Positions 1 to 9,181 are shown, counted from the stretch's first letter. The stretch is 38,932 bases of DNA from Tannerella sp. (GCA_031257565.1 JAIROL010000136.1:1-38932), one strand, 5' to 3'. Numbers and translations: made by a program. Notes: generated by a model not told the origin, from the sequence alone.

Positions 1-488
1 AGACGGGTTTCTTCTTCCGAGAAACCAATATTTGATAAATAATCAGGCAGTTGAAGCTGTTCCGGAGCCTGATGGCAAAGCCATTCCGAGCCGATTTCTC
101 GAACATCTATATGGCGGATGCTTTCTTCAAATACCATATTCCGCTGACGCTCTGTCGGCGCTTTTTTCGGCTTCCGACCGATATCAATCCGGTTTTCCCA
201 TACCGGTTTATGCCGGAATTCATCCGCCGGCTCATTAACAATAATATCATTATCTTTTTCTATTTCAAAAAGTTGCTGATTGCCCAGCGCCTCTTCCCGA
301 CGGTTACAGAGTATACGCCTAACCTGATTCAGTTGCTCTATCGTTACCGCATCTTCAAGAAAACCAACATTGAGCAACGTCCTGTGACAGACCCTGTCCT
401 TTTCGTTACGATAACTTTCTATCAACCGATAATAAGCCTCGCTCTTGCCTTTGCCCGGATTATGGCGTAATGAAAATCTAAAATACAT
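1..488 (-). CDS. IS1634-like transposase, N-terminal part (runs off the window)
   Basis: An open frame reads leftward from an ATG at 488 to the window edge without a stop (162 codons visible). The N-terminus reads MYFRFSLRHNPGKGKSEAYY, followed by RLIESYR and a CHRTLLNVGF segment. This is the pattern of IS1634/IS4-superfamily transposases common in Bacteroides relatives, whose N-terminal domain precedes a DDE catalytic core not present here. The catalytic residues lie outside the window, so integrity of the element cannot be judged. A good Bacteroidetes promoter sits directly in front of the ATG. The family assignment is from remembered similarity of the N-terminus; the reading frame itself is certain. 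Confidence 0.75.
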   Translation of the reverse strand, partial: MYFRFSLRHNPGKGKSEAYYRLIESYRNEKDRVCHRTLLNVGFLEDAVTIEQLNQVRRILCNRREEALGNQQLFEIEKDNDIIVNEPADEFRHKPVWENRIDIGRKPKKAPTERQRNMVFEESIRHIDVREIGSEWLCHQAPEQLQLPDYLSNIGFSEEETR

Positions 489-798
489 AGCGGGTGCAAA
501 GTTACCGGATAACCTTTTGATAACCAATACCCCCTGTGCACTACAAACGATTTTTCCAAAAATACTATCGCTGAATATCAACCTGTTACATTTTTCATGC
601 TCCAGAAAACGCCCCAAAACAGGGCTGATTTTATGCAAAATTCTTGGTTTTTGAGGAAAAAGCTGCAATGTGGGTTAATGCAAATATAAATAACTTTAAA
701 TGAAACGCGAATTTTCGCGGCGGATATTTTTTGTACCCGTTGCTGCACCGGGTCAATACGTTCTTTACATCACTATGCTAATCGTTGATAATCGCCTC
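489..798. other. Gene-free stretch between the insertion sequence and mnmE
   Basis: About 310 bases without a supportable gene. It holds the transposase promoter, a second isolated minus-strand -7-like box (TATATTTG, 688-681), and a perfect short stem CGCGA-ATTT-TCGCG at 706-719. Read on the minus strand, that stem comes 80 bases after the mnmE stop and is followed by TTTCATTT, so it may be a weak mnmE terminator. The end of the insertion sequence should fall in this stretch, but I cannot identify an inverted repeat or target duplication. Confidence 0.5.
497..527 (-). promoter_or_regulatory. Bacteroidetes-type promoter of the transposase
   Basis: On the minus strand a TAACTTTG (-7) lies at 504-497, preceded by TTG at 527-525 with a 20-base spacer. 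This fits the TTTG-N19-21-TAnnTTTG consensus. The -7 box ends 8 bases before the transposase ATG, so the mRNA would be almost leaderless. Confidence 0.6.
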
Positions 799-2187
799 TC
801 ACTTGCCGATACAGAATTTGGAGAATATATTGCCGAGTATTTCGTCGGTGGCGATTTCGCCACCGGTTATTTCACCCAGAAAATGCAGACATTCCCGGAT
901 ATCTTCGGCCAACAAATCTCCGGACAGGTTATGATCGAGTCCTTTCATCACACGTTCGATAGACTCGCCGGCGCGACACAATGCTTCATAATGACGGACA
1001 TTAGTCACGACAACCTCATTATCAGCTACTTTATACACATTGGCAATGTGTGCGATATAATTCTTTACCCTTTCAATATCCGCAGGAGCCTTACAGGAGA
1101 TATGAATAGCCTGTACATTTCCGGAAGTATGAATAGGACTACGGCGCGCTATATCATTTTTTGTACCTATCATGAGAACAGGCTTGTTAAATTTCTGCAG
1201 CCACCGACTGGTCGGAACAAGCTCCTCCGGCTCCTCCCGAGTCAGATCAAAAAGATATAAAATAACAGAAGCCTTTTCCGCTTTCTCAAAACTACGCCGG
1301 ATTCCCAATACTTCGATACGATCGGACGTGGTATCGCGCAAACCTGCAGTATCTATAAAGCGGAATAATTGACCCTCAATATACAAGGTCTCTTCTATTG
1401 TATCACGCGTAGTTCCCGGTATATCCGAAACAATAGCGCGATCTTCGTTCAGCAAGGCATTGAGAAGGGTCGATTTCCCTACATTCGGCTTTCCGATAAT
1501 AGCGACAGGTATTCCGTTTTTTATCGCATTACCTGCGGCAAACGAATCGGCCAGATCTTTTATTTTATTCCGGATCTTCTCTGCCAATACGCGAAGCTCC
1601 GTGCGGTCGGCAAACTCAAGTTCTTCATGATCGCTAAAATCAAGCTCCAACTCGACAAGGGATGCAAAATCAAGCAACTGTGCACGTAATTGTTTCAACT
1701 CATCGGAAAATCCTCCGCGCATCTGGTTCATTGCCAACCGATGCATTCCCAAAGAGGTTGAAGATATAAGATCCGCAACAGCTTCGGCCTGCGACAAGTC
1801 CATCCTGCCATTCATAAATGCACGCCGGGTAAATTCTCCCGGACACGCCTGAGACGCCCCATTATCTATCAGCCATTGCATTAATTCATGCTGTATATAA
1901 AGCGAGCCATGACACGAGATTTCCACCGTATCTTCACCCGTAAATGAGTGCGGTGCACGAAAGACTGAAACCAACACGTCATCCAACACTTCTCCGTTAC
2001 GGCAGATCGAGCCGTATACAACAGTATTGGCCGGACGATCAGCCAGTTTTCTTACCGGAACCGATTTTGCCGCCATAAAGATCTTATCACAAATACCGAA
2101 CGCATCCGGACCCGATACGCGTATAACGGCGATCCCTCCTACTCCGGGAGGAGTTGAAACTGCACAAATGGTGTTATCGCTAATCAT
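799..2187 (-). CDS. mnmE: tRNA modification GTPase MnmE
   Basis: 462 residues, full length for MnmE (TrmE). With MnmG it makes the carboxymethylaminomethyl modification at U34 of certain tRNAs in the cytoplasm. Visible are the N-terminal tetrahydrofolate-binding domain (TICAVSTPPGVGGIAVIRVSG), the central G domain with GKPNVGKST (G1), DIPGTTRD (G2) and DTAGLRDT (G3), and the C-terminal FCIGK, which carries the conserved CxGK motif. It begins 8 bases after the upstream DUF362 gene stops, so the two are probably co-transcribed. No key residue is missing. Confidence 0.97.
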   Translation of the reverse strand: MISDNTICAVSTPPGVGGIAVIRVSGPDAFGICDKIFMAAKSVPVRKLADRPANTVVYGSICRNGEVLDDVLVSVFRAPHSFTGEDTVEISCHGSLYIQHELMQWLIDNGASQACPGEFTRRAFMNGRMDLSQAEAVADLISSTSLGMHRLAMNQMRGGFSDELKQLRAQLLDFASLVELELDFSDHEELEFADRTELRVLAEKIRNKIKDLADSFAAGNAIKNGIPVAIIGKPNVGKSTLLNALLNEDRAIVSDIPGTTRDTIEETLYIEGQLFRFIDTAGLRDTTSDRIEVLGIRRSFEKAEKASVILYLFDLTREEPEELVPTSRWLQKFNKPVLMIGTKNDIARRSPIHTSGNVQAIHISCKAPADIERVKNYIAHIANVYKVADNEVVVTNVRHYEALCRAGESIERVMKGLDHNLSGDLLAEDIRECLHFLGEITGGEIATDEILGNIFSKFCIGK

Positions 2188-2195
2188 AATATTAT

Positions 2196-3314
2196 TCAGA
2201 TTTCTATTAATTCGTATTTTTGAGTTCCCACGCCAATCGCCTCAGCATATTCAAGACCGGATTTCCAGTTTGTATCAGGATGAATTATGCGAAATTTATC
2301 ATCGTGCGCGCTGGTTTCCCCAGCACATGAGTCTGCCAGGCGGCTTCCGGGCAAAACCGGCGCTTTCATTACAAGTACGGCACAAGCATGATCAAGCGCA
2401 ACCGGATCAAACGAAGCGGCAATGCCGATATCAGGAACAATCGCAGCATCATTATGCCCCCAGCAATCACATTCGGGAGATACGTTCATTATAAAGCTAA
2501 CATGAAAATGAGGCTTTCCATTAAGTATCGCCTTTGCGTATTCGGCAATTTTACAATTGAGCGTTTCCGACGTGTCATAATCCGCAAGTACAGCCGCATC
2601 GTACTGACACAATGCCACACACTGCCCGCAACCCACGCACCTGTTATAATCGATTTCGGCTTTTCTATCTGCGTTCAGATGCACGGCGTCGTGCGCACAA
2701 TGGACCGCGCAAATATTACAACTCCTGCAATTATCAATCTCTATGACCGGCTTTGATGATGAGTGAAGCTCCAGCTTTCCCCCCACGCTCGCAGCCCCCA
2801 TGCCGATATTTTTCAACGCCCCGCCAAAACCAGTCTGTTCATGCCCCTTGAAATGATTCATACTGACGACTATATCGGAATCGACTATCGCCGCTCCTAC
2901 CTTCGGCGCTTTGCAATATTTTCCGTTAAGGGGTATTTCTCGGAAATCCGTTCCTTTCAGACCATCGGCTATTATCACCGGACATTGTACGGAGATTGGA
3001 TTATACCCGTTCTCCATCGCGCTCTGAATATGATCCACCGCATTGGAGCGTCCTCCCGAATACAGCGTATTGCTATCGGTAAGAAACGGTTTAGCTCCCG
3101 CCCTACGCAATATATTGGCCATACGGGCAGCATAATTCGGACGAAGATAAGCCAGGTTCCCAGGTTCTCCGAAATGTATTTTTATAGCGACAAATTTTCT
3201 ATCCAGATCCAAAGTGAGAAGTCCCGCTTTCTTAACTAAACGCTCCATCTTATCCAGCAGATTGCTTCCGGGAGATGTGCGTAAATTCGTAAAATAAACT
3301 TTTGATGATTCCAT
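2196..3314 (-). CDS. DUF362 domain 4Fe-4S binding protein
   Basis: 372 residues if translation starts at the ATG at 3314 (MESSKVYFTNLR). The frame is open to 3407, but a -7-like box TATCTTTA at 3359-3352 lies inside that extension and favours the shorter start. The protein has a DUF362 domain (residues about 1-200) followed by two ferredoxin-type cysteine clusters, CRSCNICAVHC and CVGCGQCVALC, the arrangement expected for two [4Fe-4S] centres. Substrate and partner are unknown for this family; an electron-transfer or redox role is inferred from the clusters. The gene precedes mnmE by 8 bases, an arrangement that implies co-transcription rather than shared function. Confidence 0.9.
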   Translation of the reverse strand: MESSKVYFTNLRTSPGSNLLDKMERLVKKAGLLTLDLDRKFVAIKIHFGEPGNLAYLRPNYAARMANILRRAGAKPFLTDSNTLYSGGRSNAVDHIQSAMENGYNPISVQCPVIIADGLKGTDFREIPLNGKYCKAPKVGAAIVDSDIVVSMNHFKGHEQTGFGGALKNIGMGAASVGGKLELHSSSKPVIEIDNCRSCNICAVHCAHDAVHLNADRKAEIDYNRCVGCGQCVALCQYDAAVLADYDTSETLNCKIAEYAKAILNGKPHFHVSFIMNVSPECDCWGHNDAAIVPDIGIAASFDPVALDHACAVLVMKAPVLPGSRLADSCAGETSAHDDKFRIIHPDTNWKSGLEYAEAIGVGTQKYELIEI

Positions 3315-3351
3315 TTCTATGCTTGTAAGTGAATTATCTGTTTGAAGATGG

Positions 3352-3359
3352 TAAAGATA
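3352..3359 (-). promoter_or_regulatory. -7-like box upstream of the DUF362 gene
   Basis: TATCTTTA on the minus strand is one base off TAnnTTTG, about 38 bases before the chosen start. No clear -33 element is seen at 19-21 bases, so the call is tentative. Its main use is deciding the start codon. Confidence 0.4.
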
Positions 3360-3581
3360 AGAAAAATTTCGCAAAACAGAAAAGCTTTTGATATTCGAAG
3401 ATGACACATGTTAATTTTATATAAAAACATACGGGCAAAATGAACATTTTGTTAAAAACGGTGCATACTATAATTTTTATTTTTACCTTTACGGGTTACA
3501 TTCTGTGAAAAGCACAGTTTGTTTCAATCATTTTAATAGTAAAAAACATATTAAAGATGAAAAAAATAAAATCAATATATA

Positions 3582-5318
3582 ATGACAAAAAGATGGCGCT
3601 TAAAAACCCGGACAGAAAAGGAAATACGCACACAGGATATACTGACGGAAGAGCTAAAACTCAACCCGATCATATCCAAACTTCTGGTACAGCGCGGGAT
3701 AACTTCCGTCGATGGGGCAAAGAAATTTTTCAAGCCAAGCCTGAACGATTTGCACGATCCGTTTTTGATGCCGGATATGCACAAAGCGGTCAAGCGTTTA
3801 AACAAGGCGCTGGGCAACAATGAGAAAATATTAATATATGGAGATTATGATGTAGACGGAACGTCGGCGGTATCGCTTGTTTACCGTTTCTTGCGCCCGT
3901 ACTCCACATTGCTGGATTACTACATACCCGATCGTTATGACGAAGGATATGGGATTTCCTACAGAAGTATCGATTATGCAGAAGAACAGGGTATAAAATT
4001 AGTCATCGCACTCGATTGCGGCATTAAAGCGATCGATAAAGTCAAATATGCCAATGAAAAAGGTATTGACTTTATCATTTGCGACCATCATATGCCCGAC
4101 GACAAACTTCCTGACGCGCTTGCCGTACTTGATGCAAAACGTATCGATTCAATCTATCCTTACGAACATTTATCCGGATGTGGCGTAGGTTTCAAGTTCA
4201 TGCAGGCATTCGCTATGAGTAACGATATTCCGTTTTCCACTTTGGAATGCCTGTTGGAATTTACGGCGATCAGCATCGCCTCGGACGTTGTTCCGATAAC
4301 CGGAGAAAACCGTATACTTGCCTACTTCGGACTAAGACAACTCAACTATAATCCGAGCGTAGGACTGAAAGGTATTATCAAAACGTCAGGACTCACAGGC
4401 AAAGAAATAACAACAAGCGACATTGTATTTAAGATCGGACCACGTATCAATGCGTCGGGACGTATGATGAATGGCCGCGAAGCCGTAGATCTTTTGTTGG
4501 CCAAAGACGAAAAAGCGGCCAGTGAAAAGAGCGCCAACATAGATCAATACAACGACGAACGCCGGGAAATGGACCGTAAAATAACGGAAGAAGCGAACGC
4601 TATCATTGACGAACTGACAGATATTGAAGACAGAAAAGGGATCGTAGTCTACAACCCGTACTGGCACAAAGGCGTAATCGGAATAGTGGCTTCACGACTG
4701 ACGGAAAAATATTATCGCCCTGCCGTTGTGCTTACTAAATCTTCCGACCTTATCACCGGATCTGCACGCTCGATTATCGGATTTGACATGTATAAAGCCA
4801 TAGAGAGTTGTCGTGAGCTGTTGGAAAATTTCGGCGGGCATACCTATGCGGCAGGACTATCATTACGTGAAGAGAATATGGAGGCGTTCATCGAACGCTT
4901 TATGAAGATCGCATCCGAAGAGGTAACACCGGAACAAATGACGCCGCAGATAGACATTGATATGGTCATCAAACTGAAAGAGGTCAACACATCCCTGATG
5001 AGCGAACTGAAAAAGATGAATCCGTTCGGACCGGATAATGAAAAACCCGTCTTTTGTTCATACAACGTGAAAGATTTCGGCACAAGCCGCATTGTAGGTA
5101 AAGATGGTACCCATCTGAAACTTGAACTGATTGACGACAGTTCCAATATACCTGCGCATGCCATCGCATTCGGCATGAGCGAACATGACAAATATATCAA
5201 AAACAACACTCCCATCGATATATGTTACACAATAGAAGAAAACGTCTATAACGGAATAACGTCCATACAATTAATGATCAAAGACATAAGACCGTCAAAT
5301 ACGACCGATTGTGACTGA
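3582..5318 (+). CDS. recJ: Single-stranded-DNA-specific exonuclease RecJ
   Basis: 578 residues, normal length for RecJ, a 5'-3' single-strand exonuclease of DHH phosphoesterase type acting in recombination and mismatch and base excision repair. Metal-binding motifs are in place: DYDVDG (residues about 88-93), LDCG, DHHMPD (about 168-173), and GPRINASGR further on. The C-terminal OB-like part is present. The start MTKRW resembles other Bacteroidales RecJ starts. An out-of-frame ATG run at 3557 is not used. The upstream region has only a weak -7-like TACCTTTA (3484-3491) and a small CTGTG/CACAG hairpin (3503-3517). The stop overlaps the start of recQ by 8 bases, so the two are translated from one mRNA. 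Confidence 0.97.
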   Translation: MTKRWRLKTRTEKEIRTQDILTEELKLNPIISKLLVQRGITSVDGAKKFFKPSLNDLHDPFLMPDMHKAVKRLNKALGNNEKILIYGDYDVDGTSAVSLVYRFLRPYSTLLDYYIPDRYDEGYGISYRSIDYAEEQGIKLVIALDCGIKAIDKVKYANEKGIDFIICDHHMPDDKLPDALAVLDAKRIDSIYPYEHLSGCGVGFKFMQAFAMSNDIPFSTLECLLEFTAISIASDVVPITGENRILAYFGLRQLNYNPSVGLKGIIKTSGLTGKEITTSDIVFKIGPRINASGRMMNGREAVDLLLAKDEKAASEKSANIDQYNDERREMDRKITEEANAIIDELTDIEDRKGIVVYNPYWHKGVIGIVASRLTEKYYRPAVVLTKSSDLITGSARSIIGFDMYKAIESCRELLENFGGHTYAAGLSLREENMEAFIERFMKIASEEVTPEQMTPQIDIDMVIKLKEVNTSLMSELKKMNPFGPDNEKPVFCSYNVKDFGTSRIVGKDGTHLKLELIDDSSNIPAHAIAFGMSEHDKYIKNNTPIDICYTIEENVYNGITSIQLMIKDIRPSNTTDCD

Positions 5319-7224
5319 CTTTCTTTATGAAACATTAGAAAAATACTGGGGATATACATCTTTTCGTCCGCTGCAGGAAGATATCATTCATGCTGTCCTT
5401 GCAGGAAAAGATACGCTCGGCCTTATGCCTACCGGCGGCGGAAAATCCATCACATTCCAGGTTCCTGTAATGATGCTGGAGGGAATTTGTATCGTAGTAA
5501 CCCCGCTCATAGCGTTGATGAAAGATCAGGTAGACAACCTGCGCGCACGCGGAATAAAGGCTACTACCGTGTATTCCGGCATGACGTCCGATGAAATAAG
5601 TAAGCATTTTGACAATTGTATCTATGGCGATTACAAATTTCTGTACATATCGCCGGAACGACTTCATACGGAATTATTTAAAAAAAAGCTGCCGATGATG
5701 AACGTTTGCATGCTGGTCGTCGACGAAAGCCACTGTATATCCCAATGGGGCTATGACTTCCGTCCGTCGTACCTCCATATTGCAGACGTCAGGAAAATAC
5801 TGCCGGAAAAAAGTCCGGTACTGGCGCTTACGGCCACAGCGACCCCGGATGTAGTAGAAGATATTCAGGAAAAATTACTGTTCCGGGAAAAAAATGTGCT
5901 GAAGAAAAGTTTTACTCGCGAAAATCTGGCATACATCGTTCGTCGCACAGAAAACAAGGTGGATGAACTTATACATATACTGAAACGGGTCGAAGGTTCT
6001 TCCATCGTATATGTAAGAAACAGAAAACACACGCAGGACATAGCAAAAGCATTACAACAAGCCGGTTTTTCCGCCCACTTTTTTCACGCCGGCCTCAACC
6101 GCGATGATAAAACCGAACGCCAGGATGCATGGAAAAAAGGCGTCTGTCGCATTATTGTCGCAACGAACGCTTTCGGCATGGGAATCGATAAGCCGGATGT
6201 AAGAGCTGTCATACATATGGATATGCCCGGTTCACTCGAAGAATACTTCCAGGAGGCAGGACGCGCAGGACGTGATGAGAAAAAAGCATATGCAATTGCA
6301 TTATGCGCCTCCACGGAAACATCAAAGTTGAAAAAACGAATATCCGACGAATATCCGGACAAAAAACTCATACTGCGCACATACGAAGCGCTGGGGTATT
6401 ATTTTCAGATCGCTATTGGTTTCGGCGCTTTTCCGACACATGATTTTTCGCTCCCCAATTTTTGCAAAATCTTTAAATTGCCGGCAATACAAACGCACAA
6501 TGCGCTCAAGATCCTTGAATCCGCCGGATACATCGAATACATAGAAGAACCGGATAGCAATTCGCGCCTGCTATTCCTCGTAAACCGCGACGAATTGTAT
6601 AAAATGGACATGGACAAACTATCCGATGAAATCATCCAGGTCATCCTGCGCTCATACACAGGACCGTTTGCGGATTATGTCTTCATCGACGAATCGCTTA
6701 TTGCTACACGCGTCCATACCACGCGCGAAGCGGTATACAACGCACTTGTCATGTTATCGAAAACACACATTATAAACTATATCCCACGTAAAAAATTACC
6801 CCAGATAATATTTTCCAAAAACCGCGAAGAAACAAGGCATGTAATTATTCCGCGCAATACGTTTGAAGAACGCCTGGAACGTTCACAGAGAAGAATATCC
6901 AAAGTAATCGAATATATTACCGAACAGAATCTCTGCCGCACACGTATGTTGCTACATTATTTCGGAGAAAAGTCCGACAATGACTGCCGCACATGCGATA
7001 TATGCCTGCAAAAAAAACAACCGGGACTCAATAACTGGGAATTTAATATTGTACGCGATGCATTTTTCCGATATATAGAAAGCAATAACGCTCAAAGCAT
7101 ACAGGTATTAGCAGAAGAACTTCCTCTAGATAAAGAGAAAAACCTGCAGGTTATCCGCTTTTTACTCAACCATGACAAACGAATAAAATTTAAAGACGGT
7201 ATTATTTCCGTCAACCCGACTTAA
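5311..7224 (+). CDS. recQ: ATP-dependent DNA helicase RecQ
   Basis: 637 residues, beginning with a GTG at 5311 inside the end of recJ. No nearby in-frame ATG offers an alternative. RecQ unwinds DNA 3'-5' in recombinational repair. Seen: Walker A TGGGKS (residues 41-46), DESH box (138-141) within VVDESHCISQWGYDFRP, helicase motifs through QEAGRAGRD, and the zinc-binding cysteines (CRTRMLLHYF with CRTCDIC at about 545-570). A winged-helix region precedes and follows the cysteines. No clear HRDC domain follows, so this is a short-tailed RecQ. With recJ directly upstream, the helicase and nuclease form a matched end-processing pair. Confidence 0.96.
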   Translation: MTDFLYETLEKYWGYTSFRPLQEDIIHAVLAGKDTLGLMPTGGGKSITFQVPVMMLEGICIVVTPLIALMKDQVDNLRARGIKATTVYSGMTSDEISKHFDNCIYGDYKFLYISPERLHTELFKKKLPMMNVCMLVVDESHCISQWGYDFRPSYLHIADVRKILPEKSPVLALTATATPDVVEDIQEKLLFREKNVLKKSFTRENLAYIVRRTENKVDELIHILKRVEGSSIVYVRNRKHTQDIAKALQQAGFSAHFFHAGLNRDDKTERQDAWKKGVCRIIVATNAFGMGIDKPDVRAVIHMDMPGSLEEYFQEAGRAGRDEKKAYAIALCASTETSKLKKRISDEYPDKKLILRTYEALGYYFQIAIGFGAFPTHDFSLPNFCKIFKLPAIQTHNALKILESAGYIEYIEEPDSNSRLLFLVNRDELYKMDMDKLSDEIIQVILRSYTGPFADYVFIDESLIATRVHTTREAVYNALVMLSKTHIINYIPRKKLPQIIFSKNREETRHVIIPRNTFEERLERSQRRISKVIEYITEQNLCRTRMLLHYFGEKSDNDCRTCDICLQKKQPGLNNWEFNIVRDAFFRYIESNNAQSIQVLAEELPLDKEKNLQVIRFLLNHDKRIKFKDGIISVNPT

Positions 7225-7286
7225 TCCTTCCGCCATATCGCCGGCGCTAAAAAAACGATTCGCTCAAATCGGATATGCCTGAAATT

Positions 7287-7318
7287 TTTGGCGTTCCGAA
7301 ATGATTTTTGTACTTTTG
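7287..7318 (+). promoter_or_regulatory. Promoter of the glycan cluster
   Basis: TTTG at 7287-7290, a 20-base spacer, then TACTTTTG at 7311-7318: a full match to the Bacteroidetes consensus. Transcription would begin near 7323, giving a leader of about 130 bases before the ATG at 7455. Confidence 0.75.
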
Positions 7319-7324
7319 TCGTGC

Positions 7325-7395
7325 AGCATTTTGTTTTTGATTTGTTTCACAATACAAAGTTACCGATAATCAGAGACTTACTCAAATAAAATGCT
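7325..7395 (+). repeat. Long-range inverted repeat in the leader, followed by a T run
   Basis: AGCATTTT (7325-7332) and AAAATGCT (7388-7395) are exact inverted copies 55 bases apart, directly followed by ACTTTTTTTATT. As RNA this could form a stem plus U tract in the leader, an attenuator-like arrangement. The stem is AU-rich and the loop long, so stability is doubtful. Confidence 0.4.
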
Positions 7396-7415
7396 ACTTT
7401 TTTTATTATAAACAA

Positions 7416-7433
7416 GCAAGTTAAACAACTTGC
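7416..7433 (+). promoter_or_regulatory. Perfect hairpin just before the first gene of the glycan cluster
   Basis: GCAAGTT-AAAC-AACTTGC forms a perfect 7-bp stem with a 4-base loop, ending 21 bases before the ATG at 7455. It is close enough to influence ribosome access or mRNA stability. No known riboswitch is recognised. Confidence 0.5.
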
Positions 7434-7454
7434 GAAAGTTGAATAAGAATATAT

Positions 7455-8396
7455 ATGAAAATTTTAATTACCGGTATTACAGGGATGGTTGGCTCCTATT
7501 TTTACAAAATGTATAAAGATCGAGGAGACGAGGTATATGGGGTAGCGCGCAATAGCGCATCCAGCCGAATGGAAGCCGTTCAAGACAGGCATATATTCAG
7601 ATGCGATGTGACGGATAGAGATGCTCTTGAAAAAGTGTTTGACAAAGTTCGCCCCGAATTGGTGATTCACATGGCAGCTCAAGCCTTTAACGGACTATCG
7701 TGGGAATGTGAGTATTTGACGCATTACACCAATTACGCAGGCACGTTGAATGTATTAAAATGCGCACTCAGAAACAGCGTGCATACCAAAGTCTTACTAG
7801 CATGCAGCAGCGCAGAATATGGCGATTTTGACATTTCGGAATGCCCGCTGAAAGAGGAGCGAAGTCTGCGTCCGGTAACGCCTTATGGCGTATCAAAAGC
7901 CGGCGTAGAGATGCTGGGATACCAATATTATTCGAATTTCGGATTACCTGTTTATTTTCCAAGAATGTTCATTCATGTGGGTACCGGACATCCTCCGGCA
8001 ACAGCCATACAAAATTTCGCCCGGCAACTCGCACTTATCTCCAAAGGTGTACTGGAACCTGTTATTCACGCAGGAAATCTGGAATCAGCGCGAGATTTTA
8101 TAGATGTACGAGATGGAGTGGCGGCCATGATACTGCTGGTCGAGCAGGATAAACGGGGAGTACCGGTAAATATTTGTACCGGTAAGGCATATAAAATAGC
8201 GGACGTCTTACACATGTTAATGGACATTGCCAATATCCATGTGGAAATTGTCGAAGATAAATCGTTGCTCCGAGCTTCCGACGAGCCTTTACTGTTGGGT
8301 GATAACAGCCGAATACAATCATTGGGATTTGAACCGAAGTATTCGCTCGGAGAAACGCTGCAAACCGTATACGACGACTGGTTGCAAAGAATATAA
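7455..8396 (+). CDS. NAD(P)-dependent sugar-nucleotide epimerase/dehydratase, GDP-6-deoxymannose reductase-like
   Basis: 313 residues, an extended short-chain dehydrogenase. The N-terminal GITGMVGS loop binds NAD(P), SSAEYG supplies the catalytic Ser, and YGVSK is the YxxxK catalytic pair. The segment GTGHPPATAIQNFARQ followed by GNLESARDFIDVRD resembles GDP-4-keto-6-deoxymannose reductases and GDP-mannose 4,6-dehydratases, which make activated deoxyhexoses. Which sugar is made cannot be told: no separate dehydratase lies in the window. It is the first gene of the cluster, 20 bases before a GT2 gene, so it probably supplies or modifies a nucleotide sugar for the following transferases. Confidence 0.85.
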   Translation: MKILITGITGMVGSYFYKMYKDRGDEVYGVARNSASSRMEAVQDRHIFRCDVTDRDALEKVFDKVRPELVIHMAAQAFNGLSWECEYLTHYTNYAGTLNVLKCALRNSVHTKVLLACSSAEYGDFDISECPLKEERSLRPVTPYGVSKAGVEMLGYQYYSNFGLPVYFPRMFIHVGTGHPPATAIQNFARQLALISKGVLEPVIHAGNLESARDFIDVRDGVAAMILLVEQDKRGVPVNICTGKAYKIADVLHMLMDIANIHVEIVEDKSLLRASDEPLLLGDNSRIQSLGFEPKYSLGETLQTVYDDWLQRI

Positions 8397-8416
8397 AATT
8401 ATCCGTTTAATTTATT

Positions 8417-9178
8417 ATGAGCGCACAGATATACGTATCTATTATATTACCGGCAATTAATGAGACCTATTCATTGCAACAGACCGTGGAAAAGATATTA
8501 CACATTTGCCGGAAAGAAGAATTATGTGAATTTTTTATTGTACTGTGCAAGAAAAGTACGCCCGAGTGTATAAAAACAGCCGAGGAAATCCGGCAACAGG
8601 TAAACGACCTTGTTCCGGTAAGGATATATTATCAGAAACAACCCCATATCGGTTCGGCTATGCGGGAGGCATTTGATTTGGTAAAAGGAACGCATGTGGT
8701 CATGATGTCCACCGATCTGGAAACCGACCCCGACATCATTCCCGAATTCATCAGCAAGGTCAAAAAATGCCCGGATAATATTGTTACAGCCTCTCGTTGG
8801 ATAGGTAACGGCACATTTAGCGGCTACAACGGTATCAAACTTATCGCTAATTTTATATTTCAAAAAATAATTTCCCTGCTGTTCTGGTCAAAATTAACAG
8901 ACGCAACGTATGCTTATCGAATTTTCCCTGTGTCGTTAGTTCAAAGTATTCTATGGAGGGAAACTAAACATCCGTTTTTTCTCGAAACAGCATTGAAACC
9001 ACTGCGTTTAGGGGTTAAAATTGACGAAATCCCGGCTCGATGGAAAGCGCGTACCGAAGGAGAATCTCAAAATTCGTTCTTCAAGAATTTTGATTATTTC
9101 CGGGTAGCATTTGAAGTAAGATGCATAAAGAAAAGTAAATTATTACGAAACCGGTCACAAGTAAGAGCAAATCGATAA
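8417..9178 (+). CDS. Family 2 glycosyltransferase
   Basis: 253 residues with a GT-A fold pattern like polyprenyl-phosphate sugar transferases. VSIILPAINE opens the nucleotide-binding half, and STDLETDPDIIP holds the acidic metal and donor-binding motif. The loop TASRWIGNGTFSGYNGIKL resembles dolichol-phosphate-mannose synthase-like enzymes. No C-terminal membrane helices are seen beyond a hydrophobic patch around IANFIFQKIISLLFW, so it is probably membrane-associated rather than integral. It lies 20 bases after the epimerase and 3 bases before the STELLO-type gene. Donor and acceptor are unknown. Confidence 0.85.
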   Translation: MSAQIYVSIILPAINETYSLQQTVEKILHICRKEELCEFFIVLCKKSTPECIKTAEEIRQQVNDLVPVRIYYQKQPHIGSAMREAFDLVKGTHVVMMSTDLETDPDIIPEFISKVKKCPDNIVTASRWIGNGTFSGYNGIKLIANFIFQKIISLLFWSKLTDATYAYRIFPVSLVQSILWRETKHPFFLETALKPLRLGVKIDEIPARWKARTEGESQNSFFKNFDYFRVAFEVRCIKKSKLLRNRSQVRANR

Positions 9179-9181
9179 GCA

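Noticed and set aside
700-1260. 186-codon plus-strand open frame opposite mnmE
   Set aside because: Mostly antisense to a complete mnmE and without any family feature.
3557-3823. 88-codon frame overlapping the start of recJ
   Set aside because: Lies in another frame over the intact RecJ N-terminus and shows no protein features.
7225-7260. CGCCGGCG followed by an A run after recQ, as a terminator
   Set aside because: The palindrome has no loop room, and the following run is A rather than T on the plus strand.
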